64,000 bases of DNA from Nemertoderma westbladi (lineage: Eukaryota; Xenacoelomorpha; Nemertodermatida; Nemertodermatidae): NCBI GenBank assembly GCA_032718475.1, contig JAUCBJ010006616.1, forward strand, positions 27,891 to 91,890. Reading direction: 5' to 3'. The notes beneath the pieces are model-generated. The model made no database searches, was not told the origin of the DNA, and saw nothing but the letters and a program-made list of their open reading frames with translations. Positions 30,201-45,200 of this stretch are shown one piece after another (positions within the stretch are counted from its first letter, which is position 1; each line of letters begins with the position of its first letter). The translations under genes and the position numbers were made by a program.

Positions 30201-33200
30201 GAGAAAGCTGTACAAATGGCTACTCGACCTCTACCTGGAATACATAAACTGTCCAGACAAAAATCTCTTTTATGTGCGAAACCTGAAACTGAAGATTTGA
30301 TTTTAGAATGTGTTCCAGAACAATCTGATCAACCAACTGAAGTGGTATCTGAAACTGCTGGAACTAATATATTGAAAAAGAATATACCATTGTCATCTGT
30401 TTTGAGTCCTGATGGAATTTTAGGTGGAATGGAATCTTATGCTGCTGGTGCATCCCTCTCTCATGGACTTGTTTCGGCTCCTTTACAAGATCTAGTGATG
30501 GAATCGGAGGGAATCACTATGTTATCTAGTGTTCCAGTTACTGGGTCGAGGTTAGATGTATCTATTGTTCACCCAGAAATAGCTGGTGTTGTTGTATCAC
30601 ATCTAACACCGATGTTTATAATTCCTTTACAAGAGTGTACATCGTTTTTAGTTGGTGAAGTGGCCATGTTAGCAATACAAGTAAGAGCATCCCCTCCTGT
30701 TAGTATTCAGTGGTTTAAAGATGATACAATGGTTGAAGGATCTAAGTTTAATGTTTTAACGGTACCTTTAGAGGAAGATTTTGTATTTACTAGTCATTTG
30801 TATATAGAAAATGTTTCTTATGATGATGCTGGTTCCTATTCTTGTCGGGCTTCCAATACATATGGGGAGGAGGAAACCATTACTTCGCTTATTATCTCTC
30901 ATACAAAGGCTCATATTGAGCACATTGATTCTATTGGTGAACCTTCCGCAGACTCTTCCAATATTGTAAATATTAAACCGGACGCAATTCCGGATGTTTC
31001 AGTAACTAAATCTCCTTTAGAAGAAGTAATGTCTAACCCCCCTAAAACTAAATCTATATCCTCAGAATTAGAAATAGTTGATGGAGTTGACAATGTAGTT
31101 GTAAAAGAAGATTCTGAACTTTCAACATTATCTGAAGAGGGAACTGAACTTATTTCTGCCACTGAAGGGGCAATTTCCACTGGAGTTCCTACTGTTGAAA
31201 CACATGGTATTGAATCTGTTGTTGACATTGACGAAGTTGATGTGTGTGAAGATGATAAAACAGTAACTGACAAGACTTTACAAATGCATGAAGAATCAAC
31301 GGCGACCCCTATGTATTCAGAGATAGAAGTTGATTCAAAAATAGTTTCAGAAGATGTATCAACTTTCTCTGTTGACATTAAGGAAGATATTGATATATTT
31401 GCAGAACAGTCAGAATCTGTAGAGTACACAATTGATGTAAAAGACGACCAAATCTCAATCGAGCAGGAGTCATCAATCATCAGATTACCCGCAGAAAGTC
31501 AAATTGAGATTAAAGATGAATCAATGACTGAACTGCCTTTAGAAGATGACACATCTCTGTACCCTGAAGTAAAGACCATTTCTGCAGAATTAAACATTGC
31601 TGACAGATTTGATACTCCAGTTGTAAAGGGTGATGCGTTAGAGTCCACTTTATCTGAAGAAGAAACTGAACCAATTTCGGATTTGGAAAGTTACATAGAA
31701 AAAGCACCTGTAACTGAACCTATTTCTGCCACAGAAGGTGTAATTTCTACCGGTGTTCCTACTGTTGAAACACATGATGTTGAATCTGTTGTTGACATTG
31801 ACGAAGTTGATGTGTGTGAAGCTGATAAAACAGTAACTGACAAGACTTTACAAAGATATGAAGAATCAACGACGACTCCTATGTATTCAGAGATAGATGT
31901 TGATACAAAACATGTTTCACAAATTGTTTCTACTGTCTCTGTTGAAATTAAGGAAGATATTGATATATTTGCAGAACAGTCAGAATCTGTAAAGGATACT
32001 ATTGAAGTGAAAGATGACCAAATGTCAATAGAACAGGAGTCTACCGTCATCAGAATACCTGCAGAAGCAAAAACTGTCGTGGAGGATGATTCGGTTTTCG
32101 AACTTCCTCTAGAAACAGAAAATTATATATTTCCCGAAACAAACATTATTTCCATTGCATTAAACACGGCTGATGAACTTGGTCCTCCCATGGCAAAAGG
32201 GACTGGGCTGCAATTGAGTTTGTCTGATAGTGATACCGAGCCTATTCCGCAATTGGGCTGTGTTCTTGAGAGAGCTATTGCTGTTGGGCAGAAGTATTCT
32301 TCAGAAAGTTTTTTAACAAACCGTGTTGAGGTTGAAGGGTTAGCATTAAATTCTGCTAGTGTTTTTCAAGATGCTCTTGTTTCAGTTTTGAATGACAAAA
32401 CTTTCATATATTTAACCTCAAGTAGTGTGAGTGGAACCTATTTTGACCATCCCACCGCCATCTCTGTGCCAGTGGAAGGAATTCCCATTCTATGTAGTAT
32501 CATTGATAGTGGAGTAGATCATATACTAGAAGATAATGCAATGGCAGCTATTGTGACAGACGTTTGGCCTCTGGATACATACAATGTTATTGAAGATGTC
32601 TTGATACATCAGGAGTTGTTATATATTTTACCTCAGGTTTTGGAAGAATGTATGTTTGAACTTACAAGTTTAGATGATCAAGAAATTTTGCAAGAAACCT
32701 CAATAACTCGTGTAGCTAATATTCTTGCTTTGCAAAAACAGTTGACTTGCATTGTTTATGGATTTCCTGAAGATAATTTTCCAGAATCATGTGACTCACC
32801 AATTGAAGTTTTATCTAGTCCCCTTATTGAAGCTGCCGATCTATTCGATTTTAAAACTTTGTCTTGTAATAAACTCACAACTTCTTCCATTATTGAAGGT
32901 GTTGCCGAAAATATCCTGAATGATTGTGAAGACACGTTCTGTATAGATTATGAGATACTGCCATCTAATGTAGATGTATCAATAGCTGATGCACCACAAT
33001 TAACTGTAGAATCCTTTACACCTGTAGAACATGGCACAGGATTGGATACTCAAATTGACGATGAAGACACTATTTGCAAATTACCTGAAAACACTTATCA
33101 AGCCTCAGTATTGAATGTTGTCGGTGGTACTTGTAATGACATTTGTTCCGTTACTCCTGTTGTGGAAGGTACAGCCATACGTGATATCATAGAAGATAAT

Positions 33201-36200
33201 AGTGTTGAAATGGATTCTGATATTGTAGTTCCTATGGCCGCAACAACTATTGTTAATGTAGATATGCCAGTTGATGATAGGTCTGTTCAAATAACAATTG
33301 TCAAAGGTGGTGCCATACAGTCAACTTTATCTGAAGAAGAAACTGAACCAATTTCCGATTTGGAAACTTATATCGAAAAAGCTCCTGTAACTGAACCTAT
33401 TTCTACCACTGATGAAGTAATTTCCACCAGAGTTCCTACAATTGAATCACATGATGTTGAATCTGTTGTTGACTTTGACGAAGTTGATGTGTGTGAAGCT
33501 GATGAAACAGAAACTGACAAGACTTTACAAATGTATGAAGAATTATCGTCGACCCCTATGTTTTCAGAGATAGAAGTTGATTCAAAAATAGTTTCAGAAG
33601 ATGTATCAAGTTTCTCTGTTGACATTAAGGAAGATATTTATATATTTGCAGATCAGTCAGAATCTGTAGAGTACACAATTGATGTGAAAGACGACCAAAT
33701 GTCCATGGAGCAGGAGTCATCAATCATTAGATTACCCGCAGAAAGTCAAATTGAGATTAAAGATGAATCAATGTCTGAACTTCCTTTAGATGAGGACACA
33801 TATCTGTACCCTGATGTGAAGACCATTTCTGCAGAATTAAACATTGCTGACAGATTTGATATGCCAGTTGTGAAAGGTGATGCGTTAGAGTCCACTTTAT
33901 CTGAAGAAGAAACTGAACCAATTTTGGATTTGGAAAGTTACATAGAAAAAGCACCTGTAACTGTACCTATTTCTGCCACTGAAGGGGCAATTTCCACCGC
34001 AGTTCCTACAATTGAAACACATGATGTTGAATCTGTTGTTGACATTGACGAAGTTGATGTGTGTGAAGCTGATGAAAGAAGAACTGACAAGACGTTACAA
34101 ATGTATGAAGAATCAACGGCGACCCCTATGTATTCAGAGATAGAAGTTGATTCAAAAATAGTTTCAGAAGATGTATCAAGTTTCTCTGTTGACATTAAGG
34201 AAGATATTGATATATTTGCAGAACAGTCAGAATCTGTAGAGTACACAATTGATGTAAAAGACGACCAAATCTCAATCGAGCAGGAGTCATCAATCATCAG
34301 ATTACCCGCAGAAAGTCAAATTGAGATTAAAGATGAATCAATGTCTGAACTTCCTTTAGAAGATGACACATCTCTGTACCCTGATGTGAAGACCATTTCT
34401 GCAGAATTAAACATTGCTGACAAATTTGATATGCCAGTTGTGAAAGGTGATGCGTTAGAGTCCACTTTATCTGAAGAAGAAACTGAACCAATTTCGGATT
34501 TGGAAAGTTACATAGAAAAAGCACCTGTAACTGTACCTATTTCTGCCACTGAAGGGGCAATTTCCACTGGAGTTCCTACAATTGAAACACATGATGTTGA
34601 ATCTGTTGTTGACATTGACGAAGTTGATGTGTGTGAAGCTGATGAAAGAAGAACTGACAAGACGTTACAAATGTATGAAGAATCAACGGCGACCCCTATG
34701 TATTCAGAGATAGAAGTTGATTCAAAAATAGTTTCAGAAGATGTATCAAGTTTCTCTGTTGACATTAAGGAAGATATTGATATATTTGCAGAACAGTCAG
34801 AATCTGTAGAGTACACAATTGATGTGAAAGACGACCAAATCTCAATCGAGCAGGAGTCATCAATCATCAGATTACCCGCAGAAAGTCAAATTGAGATTAA
34901 AGATGAATCAATGTCTGAACTTCCTTTAGATGAGGACACATCTCTGTACCCTGATGTGAAGACCATTTCTGCAGAATTAAACATTGCTGACAGATTTGAT
35001 ATGCCAGTTGTGAAAGGTGATGCGTTAGAGTCCACTTTATCTGAAGAAGAAACTGAACCAATTTTGGATTTGGAAAGTTACATAGAAAAAACACCTGTAA
35101 CTGTACCTATTTCTGCCACTGAAGGGGCAATTTCCACTGGAGTTCCTACAATTGAAACACATGATGTTGAATCTGTTGTTGACATTGACGAAGTTGATGT
35201 GTGTGAAGCTGATGAAACCGAAACTGACAAGACTTTACAAATGTATGAAGAATCAACGGCGACCCCTATGTATTCAGAGATAGAAGTTGATTCAAAAATA
35301 GTTTCAGAAGATGTATCAACTTTCTCTGTTGACATTAAGGAAGATATTGATATATTTGCAGAACAGTCAGAGTCTGTAGAGTACACAGTTGATGTAAAAG
35401 ATGACCAAATGTCCATGGAGCAGGAGTCATCAATCATTAGATTACCCACTCAGTCTCAAATTGATATGAAGGATGAATTAGTGTCTGATGTTCCTTTAGA
35501 ACAAGAAACTTCTCTGTACCCTGAAACGAAAACTATTTCTTCAGAATTAGACACTGCTGACAGATTTGATATGCCAGTTGTGAAAGGTGATGCGTTAGAG
35601 TCCACTTTATCTGAAGAAGAAACTGAACCAATTTTGGATTTGGAAAGATACATAGAAAAAGCACCTGTAACTGTACCTATTTCTGCCAGTGAAGGGGCAA
35701 TTTCCACCGCAGTTCCTACAATTGAAACACATGATGTTGAATCTGTTGTTGACATTGACGAAGTTGATGTGTGTGAAGCTGATGAAACAGTAACTGAGAT
35801 GGCTTTACAAATGTATGAAGAATCAACGGCGACCCCTATGTATTCGGAGATAGAAGTTGATTCAAAAATAGTTTCAAAAGATGTATCAACTTTCTCTGTG
35901 GACATTAAGGAAGATATTGATATATTTGCAGAACAGTCAGAATCTGTAGAGTACACAATTGATGTAAAAGACGGCCAAATCTCAATCGAGCAGGAGTCAT
36001 CAATCATCAGATTACCTGCAGAAAGTCAAATTGAGATCAAAGAAGAATCAATGTCTGAACTTCCTTTAGAAGATGACACATCTCTGTACCCTGAATTGAA
36101 GACCATTTCTGAAGAATTAAACATTGCTGACAGATTTGATACTCCAGTTGTGAAAGGTGATGCGTTAGAGTCCACTTTATCTGAAGAAGAAACTGAACCA

Positions 36201-39200
36201 ATTTCTAACTTGGAAAGTTACATAGAAAAAGCACCTGTAACTGAACCTATTTCTGCCACTGAAGGGTCAATTTCCACTGGAGTTCCTACAATTGAGTCAC
36301 ATGATGTTGAATCTGTTGTTGACATTGACGAAGTTTATGTGTGTGAAGCTGATGAAACAGTAACTGACAAGACTTTACAAATGTATGAAGAATCAACGTC
36401 GACCCCTATGTATTCAAAGATAGAAGTTGATTCAAAAATAGTTTCAAAAGATGTATCAACTTTCTCTGTAGACATTAAGGAAGATATTGACATATTTGCA
36501 GAACAGTCGGAATCTGTAGAGTACACAATTGATATAAAAGACGACCAAATCTCAATCGAGCAGGAGTCATCAATCATCAGATTACCTGCAGAAAGTCAAA
36601 TTGAGATCAAAGATGAATCAATGTCTGAACTTCCTTTAGAAGATGACGCATCTCTGTACCCTGAAGTGAAGACCATTTCTGAAGAATTAAACATTGCTGA
36701 CATATTTGATACTCCAGTTGTGAAAGGTGATGCGTTAGAGTTCACTTTATCTGAAGAAGAAACTGAACCAATTTCGGATTTGGAAAGTTACATAGAAAAA
36801 GCACCTGTAACTGTACCTATTTCTGCCACTGAAGGGGCAATTTCCACTGGAGTTCCTACAATTGAAACACATGATGTTGAATCTGTTGTTGACATTGACG
36901 AAGTTGATGTGTGTGAAGCTGATGAAAGAGTAACTGACAAGACTTTACAAATGTATGAAGAATCAACGGCGACCCCTATGTATTCAGAGATAGAGATAGA
37001 AGTTGATTCAAAAATAGTTTCAGAAGATGTATCAAGTTTCTCTGTTGACATTAAGGAAGATATTGATATATTTGCAGAACAGTCAGAATCTGTAGAGTAC
37101 ACAATTGATGTAAAAGACGACCAAATCTCAATCGAGCAGGAGTCATCAATCATCAGATTACCTGCAGAAAGTCAAATTGAGATCAAAGATGAATCAATGT
37201 CTGAACTTCCTTTAGAAGATGACACATCTCTGTACCCTGAAGTGAAGACCATTTCTGAAGAATTAAACATTGCTGACAGATTTGATACTCCAGTTGTGAA
37301 AGGTGATGCGTTAGAGTCCACTTTATCCGAAGAAGAAACTGAACCAATTTTGGATTTGGAAAGTTACACAGAAAAAGCACCTGTAACTGAACCTATTTCT
37401 GCCACTGAAGGAGCAATTTCCACCGGAATTCCTATAATTGAAACACATGATGTTGAATCTGTTGTTGACATTAACGAAGTTGATGTGTGTGAAGCTGATG
37501 AAACAGTAACTGAGATGCCTTTACAAATGTATGAAGAATCAAGGGCGACCCCTATGTATTCGGAGATAGAAGTTGATTCAAAAATAGTTTCAAAAGATGT
37601 ATCAACTTTCTCTGTGGACATTAAGGAAGATATTGATATATTTGCAGAACAGTCAGAATCTGTAGAGTACACAATTGATGTGAAAGACGACCAAATCTCA
37701 ATCGAGCAGGAGTCATCAATCATCAGATTACCTGCAGAAAGTCAAATTGAGATCAAAGATGAATCAATGTCTGAACTTCCTTTAGATGAGGACACATCTC
37801 TGTACCCTGATGTGAAGACCATTTCTGAAGAATTAAACATTGCTGACAGATTTGATACTCCAGTTGTGAAAGGTGATGCGTTAGAGTCCACTTTATCTGA
37901 AGAAGAAACTGAACCAATTTCGGATTTGGAAAGTTACATAGAAAAAGCACCTGTAACTGTACCTATTTCTGCCACTGAAGGGGCAATTTCCACTGGAGTT
38001 CCTACAATTGAAACACATGATGTTGAATCTGTTGTTGACATTGACGAAGTTGATGTGTGTGAAGCTGATGAAAGAGTAACTGACAAGACTTTACAAATGT
38101 ATGAAGAATCAACGGCGACCCCTATGTATTCAGAGATAGAAGTTGATTCAAAAATAGTTTCAGAAGATGTATCAACTTTCTCTGTTGACATTAAGGAAGA
38201 TATTGATATATTTGCAGAACAGTCAGAATCTGTAGAGTACACAATTGATGTAAAAGACGACCAAATCTCAATCGAACAGGAGTCATCAATCATCAGATTA
38301 CCCGCAGAAAGTCAAATTGAGATCAAAGATGAATCAATGTCTGAACTTCCTTTAGAAGATGACACATCTCTGTACCCTGAAGTGAAGACCATTTCTGAAG
38401 AATTAAACATTGCTGACAGATTTGATACTCCAGTTGTGAAAGGTGATGCGTTAGAGTCCACTTTATCTGAAGAAGAAACTGAACCAATTTTGGATTTGGA
38501 AAGTTACACAGAAAAAGCTCCAGTAACTGAACCTATTTCTGCCACTGAAGGAGCAATTTCCACCGGAATTCCTACAATTGAAACACATGATGTTGAATCT
38601 GTTGTTGACATTAACGAAGTTGATGTGTGTGAAGCTGATGAAACAGTAACTGAGATGCCTTTACAAATGTATGAAGAATCTACGGCGACCCCTATGTATT
38701 CGGAGATAGAAGTTGATTCAAAAATAGTATCAGAAGATGTATCAAGTTTCTCTGTTGACATTAAGGAAGATATTGATATATTTGCAGAACAGTCAGAATC
38801 TGTAGAGTACACAATTGATGTAAAAGACGACCAAATCTCAATCGAGCAGGAGTCATCAATCATCAGATTACCCGCAGAAAGTCAAATTGAGATCAAAGAT
38901 GAATCAATGACTGAACTTCCTTTAGAAGATGACGCATCTCTGTACCCTGAAGTGAAGACCATTTCTGAAGAATTAAACATTGCTGACATATTTGATACTC
39001 CAGTTGTGAAAGGTGATGCGTTAGAGTCCACTTTATCTGAAGAAGAAACTGAACCAATTTCGGATTTGGAAAGTTACATAGAAAAAGCACCTGTAACTGT
39101 ACCTATTTCTGCCACTGAAGGGGCAATTTCCACTGGAGTTCCTACAATTGAAACACATGATGTTGAATCTGTTGTTGACATTAACGAAGTTGATGTGTGT

Positions 39201-42200
39201 GAAGCTGATGAAACAGTAACTGAGATGCCTTTACAAATGTATGAAGAATCAACGGCGACCCCTATGTATTCGGAGATAGAAGTTGATTCAAAAATAGTTT
39301 CAAAAGATGTATCAACTTTCTCTGTGGACATTAAGGAAGATATTGATATATTTGCAGAACAGTCAGAATCTGTAGAGTACACAATTGATGTGAAAGACGA
39401 CCAAATCTCAATCGAGCAGGAGTCATCAATCATCAGATTACCTGCAGAAAGTCAAATTGAGATCAAAGATGAATCAATGTCTGAACTTCCTTTAGAAGAT
39501 GACACATCTCTGTACCCTGAAGTGAAGACCATTTCTGAAGAATTAAACATTGCTGACAGATTTGATACTCCAGTTGTGAAAGGTGATGCGTTAGAGTCCA
39601 CTTTATCTGAAGAAGAAACTGAACCAATTTTGGATTTGGAAAGTTACACAGAAAAAGCACCTGTAACTGAACCTATTTCTGCCACTGAAGGAGCAATTTC
39701 CACCGGAATTCCTACAATTGAAACACATGATGTTGAATCTGTTGTTGACATTAACGAAGTTGATGTGTGTGAAGCTGATGAAACAGTAACTGAGATGCCT
39801 TTACAAATGTATGAAGAATCAACGGCGACCCCTATGTATTCGGAGATAGAAGTTGATTCAAAAATAGTTTCAAAAGATGTATCAACTTTCTCTGTGGACA
39901 TTAAGGAAGATATTGATATATTTGCAGAACAGTCAGAATCTGTAGAGTACACAATTGATGTGAAAGACGACCAAATCTCAATCGAGCAGGAGTCATCAAT
40001 CATCAGATTACCTGCAGAAAGTCAAATTAAGATCAAAGATGAATCAATGTCTGAACTTCCTTTAGAAGATGACGCATCTCTGTACCCTGAAGTGAAGACC
40101 ATTTCTGAAGAATTAAACATTTATGACATATTTGATACTCCAGTTGTGAAAGGTGATGCGTTAGAGTCCACTTTATCTGAAGAAGAAACTGAACCAATTT
40201 CGGATTTGGAAAGTTACATAGAAAAAGCACCTGTAACAGAACCTATTTCTGCCACTGAAGGGGCAATTTCCACTGGAGTTCCTACAATTGAATCACATGA
40301 TGTTGAATCTGTTGTTGACATTGACGAAGTTGATGTGTGTGAAGCTGATGAAACAGTAACTGACAAGACTTTACAAATGTATGAAGAATCAACGTCGACC
40401 CCTATGTATTCAGAGATAGAAGTTGATACTAAACATGTTTCACAAGATGTTTCAACTGTCTCTGTTGTAATTAAGGAAGATATTGATATATTTGCAGAAC
40501 AGTCAGAATCTGTAGAGTACACAATTGATGTGAAAGACGACCAAATCTCAATCGAACAGGAGTCATCAATCATCAGATTACCCGCAGAAAGTCAAATTGA
40601 GATTAAAGATGAATCAATGTCTGAACTTCATTTAGAAGAAGACACATCTCTGTACCCTGAAGTCAAGACTCTTTCTGCAGAATTAAACATTGCTGAACGA
40701 TTTGATACTCCAGTTGTAAAAGGTGATGCGTTAGAGTCCACTTTATCTGAAGAAGAAACTGAACCAATTTCGGATTTGGAAAGTTACATAGAAAAAGCAC
40801 CTGTAACTGCACCTATTTCTGCCAGTGAAGGGGCAATTTCCACCGGAGTTCCTACAATTGAAACACATGATGTTGAATCTGTTGTTGACATTGACGAAGT
40901 TGATGTGTGTGAAGCTGATGAAACCGAAACTGACAAGACTTTACAAATGTATGAAGAATCAACGGCGACCCCTATGTATTCAGAGATAGAAGTTGATTCA
41001 AAAATAGTTTCAGAAGATGTATCAAGTTTCTCTGTTGACATTAAGGAAGATATTGATATATTTGCAGAACAGTCAGAATCTGTAGAGTACACAATTGATG
41101 TAAAAGACGACCAAATCTCAATCGAGCAGGAGTCATCAATCATCAGATTACCCGCAGAAAGTCAAATTGAGATCAAAGATGAATCAATGTCTGAACTTCC
41201 TTTAGAAGATGACGCATCTCTGTACCCTGAAGTGAAGACCATTTCTGAAGAATTAAACATTTATGACATATTTGATACTCCAGTTGTGAAAGGTGATGCG
41301 TTAGAGTCCACTTTATCTGAAGAAGAAACTGAACCAATTTCGGATTTGGAAAGTTACATAGAAAAAGCACCTGTAACAGAACCTATTTCTGCCACTGAAG
41401 GGGCAATTTCCACTGGAGTTCCTACAATTGAATCACATGATGTTGAATCTGTTGTTGACATTGACGAAGTTGATGTGTGTGAAGCTGATGAAACAGTAAC
41501 TGACAAGACTTTACAAATGTATGAAGAATCAACGTCGACCCCTATGTATTCAGAGATAGAAGTTGATACTAAACATGTTTCACAAGATGTTTCAACTGTC
41601 TCTGTTGTAATTAAGGAAGATATTGATATATTTGCAGAACAGTCAGAATCTGTAGAGTACACAATTGATGTGAAAGACGACCAAATCTCAATCGAACAGG
41701 AGTCATCAATCATCAGATTACCCGCAGAAAGTCAAATTGAGATTAAAGATGAATCAATGTCTGAACTTCATTTAGAAGAAGACACATCTCTGTACCCTGA
41801 AGTCAAGACTCTTTCTGCAGAATTAAACATTGCTGAACGATTTGATACTCCAGTTGTAAAAGGTGATGCGTTAGAGTCCACTTTATCTGAAGAAGAAACT
41901 GAACCAATTTCGGATTTGGAAAGTTACATAGAAAAAGCACCTGTAACTGCACCTATTTCTGCCAGTGAAGGGGCAATTTCCACCGGAGTTCCTACAATTG
42001 AAACACATGATGTTGAATCTGTTGTTGACATTGACGAAGTTGATGTGTGTGAAGCTGATGAAACCGAAACTGACAAGACTTTACAAATGTATGAAGAATC
42101 AACGGCGACCCCTATGTATTCAGAGATAGAAGTTGATTCAAAAATAGTTTCAGAAGATGTATCAAGTTTCTCTGTTGACATTAAGGAAGATATTGATATA

Positions 42201-45200
42201 TTTGCAGAACAGTCAGAATCTGTAGAGTACACAATTGATGTAAAAGACGACCAAATCTCAATCGAGCAGGAGTCATCAATCATCAGATTACCCGCAGAAA
42301 GTCAAATTGAGATTAAAGATGAATCAATGTCTGAACTTCCTTTAGATGAGGACACATCTCTGTACCCTGATGTGAAGACCATTTCTGCAGAATTAAACAT
42401 TGCTGACAAATTTGATATGCCAGTTGTGAAAGGTGATGCGTTAGAGTCCACTTTATCTGAAGAAGAAACTGAACCAATTTTGGATTTGGAAAGTTACATA
42501 GAAAAAGCACCTGTAACTGTACCTATTTCTGCCACTGAAGGGGCAATTTCCACTGGAGTTCCTACAATTGAAACACATGATGTTGAATCTGTTGTTGACA
42601 TTGACGAAGTTGATGTGTGTGAAGCTGATGAAACCGAAACTGACAAGACTTTACAAATGTATGAAGAATCAACGGCGACCCCTATGTATTCAGAGATAGA
42701 AGTTGATTCAAAAATAGTTTCAGAAGATGTATCAAGTTTCTCTGTTGACATTAAGGAAGATATTGATATATTTGCCGAACAGTCAGAATCTGTAGAGTAC
42801 ATAATTGATGTGAAAGACGACCAAATCTCAACGGAGCAGGAGTCATCAATCATCAGATTACCCGCAGAATGTCAAATTGAGATCAAAGATGAATCAATGA
42901 CTGAACTTCCTTTAGATGAAGACACTTCTCTGTACCCTGAAGTGAAGACCATTTCTGCAGAATTAAACATTGCTTACAGATTTGATACTCCAGTTGTAAA
43001 AGGTGATGCGTTAGAGTCCACTTTATCTGAAGAAGAAACTGAACCAATTTCTGATTTGGAAAGTTACATAGAAAAAGCACCTGTAACTGAACCTATTTCT
43101 GCCACTGAAGGGGCAATTTCCACTGGAGTTCCTACAATTGAAACACATGATGTTGAATCTGTTGTTGACATTGACGAAGTTTATGTATGTGAAGCTGATG
43201 AAACAGTAACTTCCAAGACTTTACAAATGTATGAAGAATCAACGGCGACCCCTATGTATTCGGAGATAGAAGTTGATACAAAAGTAGTTTCAAGAGATGT
43301 ATCAACTTTCTCTGTGGACATTAAGGAAGATATTGATATATTTGCAGAACAGTCAAAATCTGTAGAGTACACAATTGATGTGAAAGATGACCAAATGCCC
43401 ATGGAGCAGGAGTCATCAATCATTAGATTACCCGCAGAAAGTCAAATTGAGATCAAAGATGAATCAATGACTGAACTTCCTTTAGATGAAGACACATCTC
43501 TGTACCCTGAAGTGAAGACCATTTCTGCAGAATTAAACATGGCTGGCAGATTTGTTACTCCAGTTGTAAAAGGTGATGCGTTAGAGTCCACTTTATCTGA
43601 AGAAGAAACTGAACCAATTTCGGATTTGGAAAGTTACATAGAAAAAGCACCTGTAACAGAACCTATTTCTGCCACTGAAGGGGCAATTTCCACTGGAGTT
43701 CCTACAATTGAAACACATGATGTTGAATCTGTTGTTGACATTGACGAAGTTGATGTGTGTGAAGCTGATGAAAGAGTAACTGACAAGACTTTACAAATGT
43801 ATGAAGAATCAACGGCGACCCCTATGTATTCAGAGATAGAAGTTGATTCAAAAATAGTTTCAGAAGATGTATCAAGTTTCTCTGTTGACATTAAGGAAGA
43901 TATTGATATATTTGCAGAACAGTCAGAATCTGTAGAGTACACAATTGATGTAAAAGACGACCAAATCTCAATCGAGCAGGAGTCATCAATCATCAGATTA
44001 CCTGCAGAAAGTCAAATTGAGATCAAAGATGAATCAATGTCTGAACTTCCTTTAGAAGATGACACATCTCTGTACCCTGAAGTGAAGACCATTTCTGAAG
44101 AATTAAACATTGCTGACAGATTTGATACTCCAGTTGTGAAAGGTGATGCGTTAGAGTCCACTTTATCTGAAGAAGAAACTGAACCAATTTTGGATTTGGA
44201 AAGTTACACAGAAAAAGCACCTGTAACTGAACCTATTTCTGCCACTGAAGGAGCAATTTCCACCGGAATTCCTACAATTGAAACACATGATGTTGAATCT
44301 GTTGTTGACATTTTCGAAGTTGATGTGTGTGAAGCTGATGAAACAGTAACTTCCAAGACTTTACAAATGTATGAAGAATCAACGGCGACCCCTATGTATT
44401 CGGAGATAGAAGTTGATTCAAAAATAGTTTCAAAAGATGTATCAACTTTCTCTGTGGACATTAAGGAAGATATTGATATATTTGCAGAACAGTCAGAATC
44501 TGTAGAGTACACAATTGATGTGAAAGACGACCAAATCTCAATCGAACAGGAGTCATCAATCATCAGATTACCCGCAGAAAGTCAAATTGAGATTAAAGAT
44601 GAATCAATGTCTAAACTTCATTTAGAAGAAGACACATCTCTGTACCCTGAAGTCAAGACTCTTTCTGCAGAATTAAACATTGCTGAACGATTTGATACTC
44701 CAGTTGTAAAAGGTGATGCGTTAGAGTCCACTTTATCTGAAGAAGAAACTGAACCAATTTCGGATTTGGAAAGTTACATAGAAAAAGCACCTGTAACTGC
44801 ACCTATTTCTGCCAGTGAAGGGGCAATTTCCACCGGAGTTCCTACAATTGAAACACATGATGTTGAATCTGTTGTTGACATTGACGAAGTTGATGTGTGT
44901 GAAGCTGATGAAACAGAAACTGACAAGACTTTACAAATGTATGAAGAATCAACGTCGACCCCTATGTATTCAGAGATAGAAGTTGATACAAAACATGTTT
45001 CACAAGATGTTTCAACTGTCTCTGTTGTAATTAAGGAAGATATTGATATATTTGCAGAACAGTCAGAATCTGTAGAGTACACAATTGATGTGAAAGACGA
45101 CCAAATCTCAATCGAACATGAGTCATCAATCATCAGATTACCCGCAGAAAGTCAAATTGAGATTAAAGATGAATCAATGTCTGAACTTCCTTTAGAATAT

